Below are positions 31,951 through 44,164 of a stretch of 64,000 nt of DNA, in pieces. Both the position numbers and the translations under genes were made by a program. The stretch covers positions 2,108,001 to 2,172,000 of the forward strand of contig CM082583.2 in the NCBI GenBank assembly GCA_040954595.2, in the 5' to 3' direction. The stretch's first letter is position 1, and every line of letters starts with the position of its first letter. This DNA comes from Balanoglossus misakiensis. Taxonomy: Eukaryota; Hemichordata. The notes beneath the pieces were generated by a model, which was not told the DNA's origin, ran no database searches, and saw only the letters and a list, made by a program, of their open reading frames with translations.

Positions 31951-34069
31951 CAGACTATTGCACCGACCAGAATTCTACAAAACTATGTGGCCATAGCTTA
32001 AGTATAGTGGAATAAGTATAGGTATAGATTTCATAAAGAAATTAATATAAAAAAATCGGTCGATTTTCCATATTATTTTTTCCAGTTGGAACTGATTGTC
32101 GGAAGGTAGGCTAGCTGCACACAAAATTTGAAGCTGATCAGCCCAGCGGATGTTGAGATATTGGGCATAAATCTAAAATCCTAGGGGGCCATTGCTTAAC
32201 CATGGAAAGTATAGGCCAATGGCTGGGTCCAATGGTCATGGAAAATATGAAAAATAATGCTTTAAAAATCATCTCCTCAAAATCGGCAAGGACTTAGACA
32301 TTGAAATTTGGCATATAGGACCCTGGCCATATGGTCCACAAAGTTTCTGAACAGAATTTGGATTCTTCATTTTTTATGCAAATTAGACCAATTTAAAAGT
32401 TTAAATCCAAGATGGCTGCCAGGTCATGTGACCTGTTGCCATAGTGACATGATCAAAAAATTACTTGCTTTGAGTTTTACCTATGAGCCAAATTTCAAGT
32501 CATTGGGTGCAACGGTCTTCGAATAGCGGCTGTTTTTAAAAGTGGGAAGAAGAATAATTAAATAAAGAATTATATAAAAATAATAATTTTAATAATAATA
32601 GGTCCGATTTCCACAAAAAATTCACCATAGGGGTGTTTTGGCTCAAAAAGAACAAAAACGATATCCATTTAGTGATCACATGTTTCTATGGCAACCATTT
32701 CGGGGCTGAAATTATGCTTTTTGTGCTAAGAGAGGGTATCACAAGTCAATTTGAATAATAATAGCTTGGATTTGAACACAAAATCACACTGGCAGTATTT
32801 TTGGTCACAAAGAAATATTTGGGGTTTATTTTCCGAATGCACATTTATAAGTTGGTGAAATCTGACTTTTCTTTCAATACAGAGGAACTGCGCATGTGCA
32901 GAACATCTGGCAATGCAGCCTGCCGATTTCCACAGTTTCACTACAAAAAATCACAAGATACAATAGTATCGCTGGGGAATCCAATCAATCGATTGTTCAT
33001 GCATATTTCCTGACTGTCGACCAGTTTTAAAACATAAATCCAATGGTATTGCATAAACGTTTACCGTCTATTTGTTGTTGTATGTTTATCGAAGGAAGGC
33101 AGTTACAGGACACACTCGTAGAAGAAGTACACTGTTTGAGTGTTGACGGCGAGTCCCTGCTAAATTTGGCAGTTTAGCGTGACTTCAACACTAAATAAAC
33201 AACTAGCAGAAAAGTCTTCAAACTTCTAAATTTCTGGAAATGTTTTATTTGGTATGGTGATGAAACAATTTTCGTTTATGAAGAATCAAATCTCAGCGAC
33301 GCACGATAGCTTCTGATGAATGCGAAGACCCGTCAGCGGACAAGCAAATGCAGTCAAAACATAAAATTCAACATTGAAAACGGAAACTCGTCTGAGAAAA
33401 CAATAAAATACTCGAGAGATAATAACACGAAATCCAAAGTATCGTGATAACATTTCTTCATTTCTCCGATTCTATTTGGCTGACGTGTAAACATTGCGTC
33501 CGTTTGACACTGACACAAACGTACCATAACTCAGAGGTCAATATTTCGATTAAAAACAATGATTTTAACACCAACCTTCCTGTTCCACGATATCTGCGGT
33601 TACTATGGCGCTCAAATCTCATGATATGTGCAATTCTAAAGCCAACTGGGGTAGTATTCCTGTCGTTTTAGCCACGAAAACTGGGCAGACGACACGACGC
33701 GAAACAGCTCCATCACACTCAGTTGACATCGCACGATTTCAGAGCGCGCGCGTACACTCGAAAAATTGCTACAATGTTGTACGTAAATAAACTTGCGTTG
33801 GGTTTAGAGTAAAGTTTTTTACCTCACCAGACTCACCGGGTAACAAGGTTTTAAATAGTGTTAACAATACCCGTGGTCTTTTTGTGAATATGTAGAAAAT
33901 CTCCAACGAAAGCGTTGAAACGTCGGCAATTTTAGATATAGGCCACTTTGAAAAATGATGTCTTTAGCGCTAAATTATGAATCTGAAGAATCAGGAATGA
34001 TTGTACAGAAAATCCACCCGTGCTTATTAAATTTATAAATTGTTTATATAATTCTTTAAACCCCTAAAC

Positions 34070-34112
<43 letters not shown>

Positions 34113-34364
34113 CAACACGATTCCAAGAGGGTTTCGAGACCCCTCTGGTCTCGAAACCCTAAAAATGGCCTATTTCGCGACCCGTCAGCGGGGCCCACTC
34201 TAACGGCTACATGGTTTGAAGTACTTTCTTCATTTGCATATGTTAATGAATGCCGTGCGATCTGACTGTACAGCTCAACAGTAAAAATGAAACTTACAAA
34301 GTAGCCAGTAAAACCACACAGAAACACAACAAATTCACACAGACGATAAAAACATATACATTCA
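31951..34364. other. No gene seen; AAT microsatellite
   Basis: Low-complexity AT-rich sequence. The motif ATGGCTGCCAGGTCATGTGA and similar recall the CTTCTTCTCC repeat family. An AAT microsatellite lies at 34074-34109. No supported exon. Confidence 0.4.
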
Positions 34365-34602
34365 GGGATTAAGATTTCTGATGGCCATTGGCACAAAGTA
34401 CTTGCTGAAACCCAGCTTACAACACTTGAGACAACAATATCTATGACCTGAGGGTAACATTTCAAAGCAGGAGTACGATGGATGGTTTACATCAGCAGTG
34501 GGATCCCACGAGATTTTCTCAGTGTTGCATTATCGACAAGCTCTGTGAGAAACGGCGTGGCTCTCCCAATAATCTTAGATGCTATGTGGTTCGATGCGAT
34601 TT
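34365..34602 (-). pseudogene. LINE C-terminal fragment
   Basis: In two frames the minus strand reads ASKIIGRATPFLTELVDNAT, then HRTPALKCYPQ and, after a frame change, GFSKYFVPMAIRNLNP and a stop. This resembles the end of LINE proteins with K.IG.P.P.L.dL....., HPL..E..LLPSGRR and K.SF.P.AI..LN. Decayed by one stop and one frameshift. Confidence 0.45.
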
Positions 34603-34760
34603 ATTCACAACAATATTGCAGACATTCAACGACACAGTACATTATCCGGATTTCAACACGTCGCAACATATGTGATCTTGGTATGCTAAACAACTTCAAC
34701 AACCAATAACAAACGTCACAAAATGCACCTGGTGAATGACACAGTTCGATTAGCCAGCCA

Positions 34761-34911
34761 ATCTGATTAAAATCTGATGTAGGGAACGGCGACGTGGTTT
34801 TCTTATGCTGTCGCCCCACACAGCATAAGAAGTAGGCGACAGCAAAGAAAATCGTACCGCGTAAGTAATAAAAAGACGCCGCCGTACCCTACATCTAATT
34901 TTAATCAGATT
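34761..34911. repeat. Foldback MITE related to 24371-24448
   Basis: AATCTGATTAAAATCTGATG.. at the left and ..CATCTAATTTTAATCAGATT at the right, with GTAGGG and CCCTAC inside. It contains an inner hairpin (TTCTTATGCTG..CAGCATAAGAA). Confidence 0.75.
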
Positions 34912-35448
34912 GTCAACCAGCGCATTTGTCACATGGTTAGTGAGGTGCAAGGTACCATCATTCGGAACTCAACTTTTGACGGACAAACAACATGGCTGAA
35001 TTAGTGACGAGAACGACCTATTCATGACACGGAGCAATTTCTGACAACCAAATGAAAGTGTACGTCATGACTGTGAGGATATGGACTGCATTTGCAAGAT
35101 TATGGTAGCCTCATTGAAAATAGTTGACATAAAACATCGTAATAAAAACCGAGGGTGCCTTTTCTACTGGCTTGAAGTACCCATTGCGAACATCCTCTAC
35201 TTTAACCCTATCACCCCGAGATCCTCTTTAGTGGTCCACCCTTACCATAGAAAACAATGGGTTTGGACTGAACAATGGTGGTGAAAGGGTTAAATTACGT
35301 CTTCATTTCAGTACGGGGCATACTAGTTACCAGTAAGGGATTTAGTGCGCAAAAAATGCACCGGTGCAAGAATTTTAATTCGCCAGCTCTTATCATACAT
35401 CAGAAAAACGACTTGTTTACAATTCACAATTTAATTTTCAAGTCTGTG

Positions 35449-35736
35449 TTAAAATGCATCGACATAAGACACAATATAGTTGTTAGAGTTGTACAGTCCG
35501 GCCTGATTAATGGCTGTGATAACCACGTGATACTCCTTGGACGGATCAACATCATCCACTATTATCCGAGTTTCCATGGTTTCAAGCCATTTCAGCACGT
35601 CATTGCTCGAGTAGGCCGTACCAACTGTCAGTTCATAGACAAGGCTTGAGTTGCTGACGAAAGCACCAGTCCAGTTCAAATGCAAGGTGTCATCTGACAA
35701 CCACGTGACAGAAAGCTCAGGCTCTATGCATTGCAA
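35449..35736 (-). CDS. FN3-like ectodomain exon, possibly terminal
   Basis: Acceptor candidate TTGCAATGCATAG. The exon encodes LSVTWLSDDTLHLNWTGAF, SNSSLVYELTVGT, VDDVDPSKEYHVVITAINQA and GLYNSNNYIV, then a stop at 35449-35451. The W..DD.L.LNW, YEL.VGT, Y.V.I.A.N.AGLY order is that of an FN3-like repeat of the same type as the exons at 20.5-24.8 kb. It may belong to the same minus-strand gene or to a second copy, because the block that follows on the minus strand beyond 20.5 kb is duplicated at 36.0-36.4 kb. No good donor is seen, so it may be the last exon. Confidence 0.5.
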   Translation of the reverse strand: MQCIEPELSVTWLSDDTLHLNWTGAFVSNSSLVYELTVGTAYSSNDVLKWLETMETRIIVDDVDPSKEYHVVITAINQAGLYNSNNYIVSYVDAF

Positions 35737-36006
35737 GACACAGGGAAGAAAAGGTGACCATTGTTTCTAGAGGAGCAAACATTCTTGCAAAAACAAAACA
35801 TCGTGGTTTTATTCTTTATCAAAACTGGAGGTGGTACCCATCCAGTATTTGGGCTATACTCTCAGTATGTTTGTTTTGGAAATCAACTGTGGTTTCTTGT
35901 GTTACTCTGTCCAACGTAAAAAAATAACAGTATCTGTTTTTACAACACACCTCTTTTGGTACAATCAGAATTGATAGTTGAAAATTCAGGACTTTAATCT
36001 CATTTG

Positions 36007-36425
36007 CCAAATCGGCTTTGTTGAGTTGCGAAAGACTGGTCATTTTAATAAATCTCTCCAGAGTAGAATACAAAGTCAAAGTAGAAACATAGGATAAAAA
36101 TACCAATTATCGCCGCGCCAACAGTTAGAGTCAAGAAACAAGTACGACGGATTATTTAGGCTATACGTACTTCAAAATATACATGATTTTCCGAGTTAAA
36201 TCTGTAGATTTCTACTCATAAAATCACATGTATAACAATGGCATTAGACTGAAAGATTAAGTCTTGTGCGGGCGCTCCAGCGCACTGCCTTCGACCCTTT
36301 ACTGAAGACTCTTTGACAGTGTGTCAGAGCGCCCGCACACGACTGTATCTTTCAGTCTACGATGGCATTGGTACCTGTTATTATTGGTGGTTCCGTTTCA
36401 ATAGATAAATTGACAAAAACGCATG
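36007..36425. repeat. Second copy of the 20085-20525 block
   Basis: Carries the same MITE (36245-36359) and the distal 49 bases of the FN3-like exon, then breaks off at GCATGG. It differs from the 20-kb copy by a handful of bases (for example TTTCAATAG versus TTTCCATAG). The MITE was therefore present before the duplication. Confidence 0.8.
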
Positions 36426-36611
36426 GTCGGATTGAGCGGTACTATTTTGCTGATGTTTTTTTTTGCGAACGAAGGTGTGATGAAGGGACCGATATTAATA
36501 ATCCCCCCGGAAGTTGTGTCTGATTCGCAGATGAAAGGCGATCAAAGTACCACGTTTGCATTACTATATCCCCCATTATACGTTTCTAAGGATAATGAAG
36601 AATTGCTTAAA
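36423..36611 (+). CDS. Candidate first exon with signal peptide, unknown protein
   Basis: The ATG at 36423 opens 63 codons ending at AAA|GTAAGT, an excellent donor in phase 0. Residues 1-18 (MVGLSGTILLMFFFANEG) form a plausible signal peptide, followed by PILIIPPEVVSDSQ and a hydrophilic stretch. No family is recognised and no following exon is found. The ATG lies exactly at the breakpoint of the segmental duplication, so it could also be a chance ORF. Confidence 0.3.
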
Positions 36612-37870
36612 GTAAGTTTTCAACCCCAAACCCATACACCCCCACGCTAAAATAGTTCAACCGATATTTCGCTATCCTCTTATTTGTTTGGACAACCTCG
36701 GCGCGGATGCGGTATATGACTTGGTATTAGCGTTGCGTAACAGCTGTATTACAGATTTCAAAAACGCTTGGGCTTTTTCAAATACACAAATACTGTTGAT
36801 TTTTGAGTTTCCATACAAAGAACTAAATAGTTCTCAAATGTTCACTCATGCAGATGCCACGGATCAAAGGCAAAGTATACGCCTTTATTATGACAATGTG
36901 TATTGGCTAATATAGGCAAACCTTCAATAGTGTGTCATCAGCTTTTTGCGATGAAAACAAATCGTTCAAAATAAAAGACATTATCTTTGTTTAAGAGCAG
37001 CAAACGGCGAAGAGGTCCACATAAACAAAACACAGCGACCCGGCGTTGTGGCACAGGCGTCGTGCGTGAGATTATTGAAATTGGAAGATTATTTTTTTAA
37101 TACATATTCCCTGACACAAAAAGATTAATAAAGGTAGTACTACAGTGAATATGACATATGATAGGTTAAATAGCACAGTATGACAGGAGCGGAGCTTCCT
37201 CTGTTTTTCCGATTCTAGCCTATAGCTTGTCGAATTCGTGGATTTTCACATTTTTTGCGAAAGTGTTCAGACTGATTTGTTTTGTATAAGCATACGGTCA
37301 CGAGCACACTCAGCCACGCCCAAATGGGCATGGAAGTAGAGATGACGTTGTGTATACATGTCCAATTACTGATATATGCAATACTTGACAACTACTTAAG
37401 GATTCTGTTTCAGATAAATTTAGCCAGGATAAACATTGTGATTGACTTCACTCCACACACAAACCCGTTTGGTTCAGTTGGTCTGTTTGATCTGTGGATG
37501 AATCGCTGGCCAAAACATTCATCATTTTCAACGTAAAAGAAACGATTGACAAATATTTATATTAAATAGAGATATCATGATGATAAACATCATATACAAA
37601 CATGTATCGAATAAATCTGGATGAAGTCCGACGTGGCGTGTGGGTCTTTCCGAACAGCTTACACCATTTTGTAGATCACAAATAAAAAAGTTCAGGTGAC
37701 CAGGAATATTCGAACATTTTAAACAAAATATATCATCAAAAGGAATCTATTCCGAATAAGGAGGGATTCAACCTAGTGTCGCCTTAACATTTAAAGTGTT
37801 AATAATGCAAAATTCTGAGATTAATAAATAATATGTACTGAAGTGGAATTGCATCGGCACATCATCTAAA
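36612..37870. other. No gene seen
   Basis: AT-rich sequence between the candidate first exon and the end of the GPCR pseudogene. Small ORFs have no support. Confidence 0.4.
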
Positions 37871-38336
37871 TCATTCACCCAATTCTGTCGTTTCTTGAAC
37901 TTGACTGTGACCTTGTGCGGGGTCGTCCTCCATTGGTTTAATCCTCCAACGGTCCGATCGCTCAGGGCGTCGTGGAGCTGTGATGTCGTAAGACAGCGAA
38001 GAGTTGCCAGAAATGGTTGCCAGGGGCGACGGGATGCAACTGCGACACACACAAGAGCGACCCAGTCTTGTGGCACGGCAGAGCTGAGTCAGTCGCGATC
38101 TCATCGCGTGATTTCGGAAGACATACAGGTACGGGCTTACGGCGCATGAGCAGAACGCCATCCACGTGGCAAACGTCTCCCACCCATGCAGGCGGGATCA
38201 GGAGGGGGTCCGTGGAAAACGATTTTATCATTATCAGAACGAAGTACGCCGTCCAGCAAAACGCAAACGTGAAATCAAGGATGATGGCAGTTTTTGCCGC
38301 TTTCCACTCGTTCTTCATTTTCCGATAAATGGTTAA

Positions 38337-38520
38337 AGGTATACGGTCACCTCCAATTTACATATCGCCATATATAGCTGAAATGGCGTATTTGAGTGTT
38401 CAAAAGAACGTATGGTGGCGCTCTATTTTTCGCGTGTGCCACCCACAGAAAATCTGTGATTGGTTAGATCTCAATTACCATGGTAACTATAGCTAAATTT
38501 GCATAGGTGACCGTATACCT
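38337..38520. mobile_element. 184-bp MITE with TTAA target duplication, inside the GPCR ICL3
   Basis: AGGTATACGGTCACCT at the left and AGGTGACCGTATACCT at the right, flanked by TTAA at 38333-38336 and 38521-38524. TTAA duplications are typical of piggyBac-group elements. The flanking receptor codons join in frame across one TTAA (VQY.L.TIYRKMKNEW). A diverged copy ends with the same GACCGTGTACCT|TTAA at 61953. Confidence 0.85.
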
Positions 38521-39219
38521 TTAAATATTGAACACTTATGGCGTCCATGTTACTACGGTTACCCTCACGCCGGCTGGAGGGCGGAGACGACACACTTTCC
38601 GCCCTCGGTTTATTCTTCCCTTTTCTTTTAATCACTCTGCGAACCATGACAACAACGCGGACATACACGAACACCATGACAACCAAGGGAACTGCATAAC
38701 AACACAAAAAGTAGAAAAGTGTGTAGAGTCTTTCCACCGGATCTGTAATTTTCCGATTCACCGTACAGGTGTACTTTTGGGGGTGGGGGTTGTAGACGAT
38801 ACAGTTCCACCCGAGCAGCGGGAGCAAAGCGATTAACAGACCGGTGATCCAAGCGGCGGCTATCGTGCCTATACGCATCTCTCCGGGGTGATCAGGGACG
38901 GGTAACGCAGGGGCGAGATTATCGCGCAGTAGCGATCGACGCTGATGGCGAGTAGCGTCAGAATCTCCACGGCGTAGAGCAAGAGTTGGGCGACGCCCGT
39001 GAACTGGCACCAGAATTCACCGAAGTGCCACGCGTTGGCGATGCACGACATGATGGCGAACGGCATTACAAGGACGCCGATCAAGAAGCTGGAAACAACG
39101 AGATTCGGGACGAATCTGTTGGAGACGGTCAGCAGCGACCTCTTGGAGCAGAAGAGAGCGAAAACCAGACAGGAGCCGATGACCGTGGCCAGAAATATCG
39201 CCGACAAGGTTGTTGTTTG

Positions 39220-40075
39220 GGGAGCATTCGTTTTTTACAGGGAGGGGGGGGCCGGTGGAAATCAGGGGGGGTTTACTTTTACAAAGCAGTTTTTAGGGGG
39301 GGACAAATTTTATAATCAAGGGATTATTATATAGGGACTGAAAGGGGGGACTTGAAAACTTTGACGGCTAAATATTTATTTTGAGTCCACAAAAATGCAG
39401 TTTCGCGTCCTTTATTTTACAAAATTTTCTAATGTGGGAGGGGGACACCCCCTCCCACACCCACCCCCTCCATTCATCAACACCTTTCAATCATTGACTG
39501 GTTTATCTAGTGTCCCAGGTCAGGGGACTTGCCCCCACCCCATGATAACTTTGAGCGGCGACGTTAATTTGCTTTTGCTGGGTTCATTAAAATGCAGCTT
39601 TGAGCTCTGTATTTTATAAAATTTTCTTACGTGGGAGGGGGACACCCCCTCCCAAACCCACCCCCTTCAATTCTCGGTTTACAATGTCTCCCAACACAGA
39701 ATACAAATACTTAAAAAATAAAAACAATGTTCAGTAGACATGTACATGAACAGACATAAATTGACAACAGAGAAAAAGATGCTGAAAAAAGACAAACTGA
39801 AAATAGTTGAAGCGCACATTGGCCGGAAACTGTGTCAAACAACTCTGGAATGTCTCAGAGTAAACCATGAGAGAGACAAAGAGGAGGATGAGCAGGAGGA
39901 TGAAGAGGATGACTTGGACGAGGACAGTTAACCAGAAGATGAACATGTTTTTTTTTGGGGGGGGGGTCACATTTTAGAAAAGTAATTTCCAGGGGGGGTT
40001 GCCTTTTACATTTAGTCGGCGACTCAAATTCCACCGCCCCCCCCCCCCCCCTCCCTGTAAAAAACGAATGCTCCC
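39220..40075. mobile_element. 0.86-kb C/G-rich TIR element inside the GPCR N-terminus
   Basis: GGGAGCATTCGTTTTTTACA at the left and the complement at the right, each followed inward by G/C runs. The interior has two copies of the GTGGGAGGGGGACACCCCCTC unit also found in 25501-26630. An acidic K/E/D-rich ORF (39740-39931) has no recognisable domain. On the minus strand the receptor reads ..TGLQ before it and TTTLSAIFLATVIG after it. A 3-bp TTG/CAA repeat at the borders is the only target-duplication candidate. Confidence 0.75.
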
Positions 40076-40273
40076 TTGTAGACCCGTGTATGGTTCAAAC
40101 ACAGGGATGGTCGCGTTCAGGGATATGGTATCGTTCAGTGTAACGGCCATCGCGTCGACGCACATATCAAATATGGCATCCGAACGGATCAGAGATACAG
40201 TCAGCAATTTCTTATCAGTCCAGCGACGAGAATCAGCTAAGTATTTGGTGTAGAAGATTTATCAGGCAGACTA

Positions 40274-42922
40274 GAATGAAAAAGGTTTCTACACGGGTAA
40301 AGAGCTTATTATCTTGGGCGATTTCAATATTGACTTGTTCGCTCCCGATGGTCTTAATCACTATATTTATCAATCCTTACGTGATATGAACTTAGATCAA
40401 ATAATCTCTGAGACAACCAGGCCAGTTTCAAAAACTTGTATTGACCACATCTATGTCTCAAACAATGAAAATATTGCTAACGTTCAAATTCCTCAGATTG
40501 GTATGTCTGATCACTACCCTATTATATGCGTTCGCAAAAGGAATTCTAATGTTACACGTGTCTCATCTCATTTGTCTGTTAAATTTCGCACACTGACGCA
40601 TTTTAAGCAAGACTCATTTATCTATGACCTTGCACATGCGCCATGGTCTCTTATTAATCTGACGAGTAATGTAAATGTTGCTACCAGATTTGCAATATAC
40701 ATGCTCCTTATATTGAAAAGCGTGTCAAACAAAGAAAACAGCCAGCATGGATGAATCAGCACATTTTGAATGCTATGCATGAGAGAGATTCTCTGTTAAA
40801 ACAAGCCAAAGGGGACATTACTAAGCTGGGTCCTTATAGACTTGCAAGAAATAAAGTTGTCCATCTGATCGGCAAAGCTAAAAGGGACTACTTTATCAAT
40901 GAGCTCAACAGTAATGGTTCAAATTGTAAGGCCGTCTGGAACATTTAAATAATCTCACGAAACCCAGAGATCAAAAACATACTCCGATGGAGGTGGATGG
41001 CACTCTTATCACTGATTCTACTGTCCTTGCAAATGCTTTTAATAATTATTTCTGTAACATTCCTAAAAAACTCAACGTTTCTGTCGATAACAATCTCGAC
41101 TTTTCTATTTTGACAGAGTATCTCAATGAGAAACTTGACGGATCCTCTTTCGTTATTCCTACTCTTTCTGTTGACTTTGTAAAGAAAGCTTTATCTGATT
41201 GTAAATCTACAGGCATCGATAATGTTAGCGCAAAACTGCTGCGCATAGGTGCTTCGGTAATTTCTGATTCTTTGACAAAGGTGTTGAATTTAAGTATTAA
41301 CAGTGCCTGATATTATAAAATGCGCAAGAGTTATTCCTATTTACAAAGGATCGGGCTGCGTTACCGAAATGTCCAATTACAGACCGATTTCAATCTTACC
41401 TGCTGTTTCCAAAGTTATTGAAAGTCATGAACATTGTAGTTTTTACGAGTTTTTGTCTAGAAAGGATTTGCTTCATAGAACTCAATCTGGTTTCAGAAGA
41501 CACCACCCCTGTCAAACAGCATTAATAAGAATGTGTGACGAATTATTAGAAAATGTTGACAATGGTCTAATCTCTGGTATTCTTTTTTTTGGATTTGTCA
41601 AAAGCTTTTGATCTAGTTGATCATCAAGTCCTTCTTAAAAAATTATCTTTATATGGTCTAGAAATTAATGGGTTAAACTGATTTCAATCGTTTTTATCAA
41701 ATCGTTCTCAAGTAGTTACTTACATGGGTAAAATTTCGAATGTTCAAAAGGTGACTGTAGGTGTGCCTCAGGGATCTTTGTTGGGACCACTACTGTTTAC
41801 TATTTTTATCAATGATTTACCATTTACTTTGTATAACTCGCAACTTGATATGTACGCTGACGATCAAACCCTTCTTACCTCAGGATTTTCTGTTTCGCAT
41901 GTAAATGATTCCCTTCAAAATGATGTAATGTTGTCAAGTAACTGGATTCGAAGTAATGGAATGATCATAAATGAGGGCAAAACGAAAGCTATGTTAGTCG
42001 GATCTCGTCAAGAAATAAAAGACTCTGACATTTCCGGTGAACAATTGGACATCTCCATAAATGACAAACGGATCTCATGTGTCACCTCTGAAAAGATACT
42101 GGGTTTAATCTTAGACAATTTTATTTCATGGGATAAACATATTGATAATTTGTGTCTTACTTTGAGTCGGAGAGTTGGACTACTTAGGCGCCTTTGTAAA
42201 TTCATACCTTTACACCTCAGAAAAGTTTTATATTACGGTTTGATTCAATCTGTCATTGACTACTGCACTATTGTGTGGGGAAATACGACTTCTAAAAATA
42301 TAGATAAGGTTTATAAATTGCAGAAGCGTGCCTTAAGAGTAATACTTAATGCTGATTTTGATACCCCAACTGATGTACTTTTTGAAAGATTCGATGTGCT
42401 ATCTGTTAGACAACGTATTTTTTACTTTACTTGTATTATGGTGTACAAATGTTTCAACAACTCTGCTCCTAGCTATCTTATAGAACAAATTGTTACACTG
42501 AATGACGCCCATGGTTACCAGACACGAGGAGCCTCAACTCGCAAATTATGATTGCCTCGATTTCGAACTGAAACAGGTCAAAGAACGTTTGCTATGCGTG
42601 CTGCTACAGCTTGGAACTCTCTACCTGACATTGTTAGATGCAGTACCAACATAAATAATTTCAAATCTCTGTTGAACTCTTACATCAGAACCACTTTAAG
42701 CAGATAGACGACCTCACAGTTTTAGAAACTTCTACTTGTAGTCACCACTTTTATAAGTTTTACTTTTACTATTTGTACTTTTCTGTTTTAAACTTTTCAT
42801 TTTTATACTTTATGGTAGGACCCCATGGTAGATTACAACCTTATAGGGGTCTCTACCCCTGTTTAAGTATTGTAAATGGGAAATCCTTTAATGTGTAAAT
42901 AAAATATTAAATAAATAAATAA
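40274..42922 (+). pseudogene. 5'-truncated non-LTR retrotransposon (LINE), endonuclease plus RT, dead
   Basis: The 5' end is lost: the first recognisable part is the second half of an AP-type endonuclease (GDFNIDL, DHIYVS, SDHYPI). The reverse transcriptase follows in broken frames: NYRPISILPAVSKVIE, QSGFRRHHPCQTA, the palm segment GVPQGSLLGPLLFTIFINDL and YADDQ at about 41850, and the thumb region to AWNSLPD at about 42620. Stops or frame changes occur near 40948, 41310, 41611 and 41680. It ends with AATAAA and a TAAA-type tail (42895-42922). Class: CR1/Jockey-like group by motif order. It lies just upstream of the GPCR pseudogene start, on the opposite strand. Confidence 0.85.
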
Positions 42923-44164
42923 CCTCTCCAAAGCGAACATGCAGTCTTTACGGCCGGCTTGTCTCTCTCAAAGATCCAACAGTGAAGAATAAAATAAAAT
43001 TCACGGAAAGACGTCCACGTGTACTTTTTTTCCAGTTTCAAAGCGTTGCTAATGGTTACCGTGATGACGACCACGCGCTCGGGAAGAAGTCAGACCGGTG
43101 AAGAAATCGGAGACAAGTAGAAATCCGTCGTTTGTGATGATAAGTATTTGTCGTTACTCATTTTTTATGAAGAATGATTATCAAGGGAAAACACATCCCA
43201 TTTGTGCATGCAACGAGTTCTTAGGCCAATATTTACATCGAATCACATGTAATATATGTACAATCTCAGGAGGCGAACAGAGTAATAAAATATGGCAATC
43301 TTCGCGTATTCGATAAAAGTTGGGCACCGACGAGTTTACTTCCACGTATACAGGCCGTTCGTGGTCTGCCCGATGAGTGTGCACACGAACCGGGAACGTT
43401 TGTCGATGCCCGCCCAGAAACAACACATAATTCAAAATCTTCCCTTCAAACGTGTTTGTTTTCGACGGCTAACACGAACGTATCGTCACACATCCTTGTC
43501 ATGGATGGTCTTATATGTCATGCTCGACTATTGCCTCGGCAACGCAGTGAAAATTTTTCTACCGGCTTTGGGATACAGTCTTTTTCGGTCTGTGTGTCTG
43601 AAAGCATGTCTGTGTCTCTCTGTTGTGTCGTTTATCACTCTGTCTACTCTGTCTTTCCGCACCCATCGTGAATCTCATTTTCTCACTCAATGAATACCAA
43701 TCGTTTCAGATAGGGGTATACCCCCGTGTCAATCAAATCCAAACAAGAAAATGTTAAAATAAACGTTGTCCCATATAAATCTCAACATTCCACAATGTTG
43801 GTGTTGCTGCTTAGAAACCTGTAGCCCCTATAAGTAATATCAACACTCCGGTTGATTTCAGGTAAAAATCCCCGCCACTAATATAAACTGAGCACATTAT
43901 GACAGAAAATTACCTGTTGCCATATTGGCGATAAGTCGAGTGGATTTCATGGCATCATAACTGGTGATGAATAACTGTTTTCAAAGAGGGCTGCCTGTAC
44001 ATCCTCGATTGATTGTTTATCTCTCTGCAGCTGTCCATGAGAGAGGTGATGAAAGTCCAACACTAAGTGTTCAATTCACTCTCATAGTTTTCGATGAGAG
44101 AACATAAATCGGCCTAGTTGCGATAATTGTAGCGGGTGCTGCCAGGTGTTCGCAGCACCAATCA
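42923..44164. other. No gene seen
   Basis: ORFs up to 133 codons (43292-43693) lack domains and splice support. 44119-44160 (GATAATTGTAGCGGGTGCTG..) resembles a piece inside the palindrome arms (50050-50090). Confidence 0.4.

Larger units (their letters stand above)
37871..40165 (-). pseudogene. Rhodopsin-family orphan GPCR, broken by two insertions and two frameshifts
   Basis: Single-exon-style class A receptor. The N-terminus (40165-40076) has two N-glycosylation sites (NDT, NAT). Then comes a 0.86-kb insertion. TM1-TM3 (39219-38885) include NRFVPNLVVSSFLIGVLVMP and the DRY motif in SVDRYCAIISPLRYP. A one-base frameshift near 38880 precedes TM4-TM5 (AAAWITGLLIALLPLLGWN; LYTLFYFLCCYAVPLVVMVF). 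ICL3 is cut by a 184-bp MITE (38337-38520). TM6 (FAFCWTAYFVLIM) follows, then a second one-base shift near 38172, and TM7 with SPYLYVF in place of NPxxY. The stop is at 37871. The LP..GW in TM4-ECL2 and the short N-terminus recall orphan receptors such as GPR161/GPR52 relatives, but I cannot place it. A ligand cannot be inferred. Confidence 0.75.

Noticed and set aside
39740-39931. Acidic K/E/D-rich ORF inside the C-rich TIR element
   Set aside because: Short low-complexity reading frame with no transposase motif.
43292-43693. 133-codon plus-strand ORF
   Set aside because: No domain, no splice signals and composition like the surrounding non-coding DNA.
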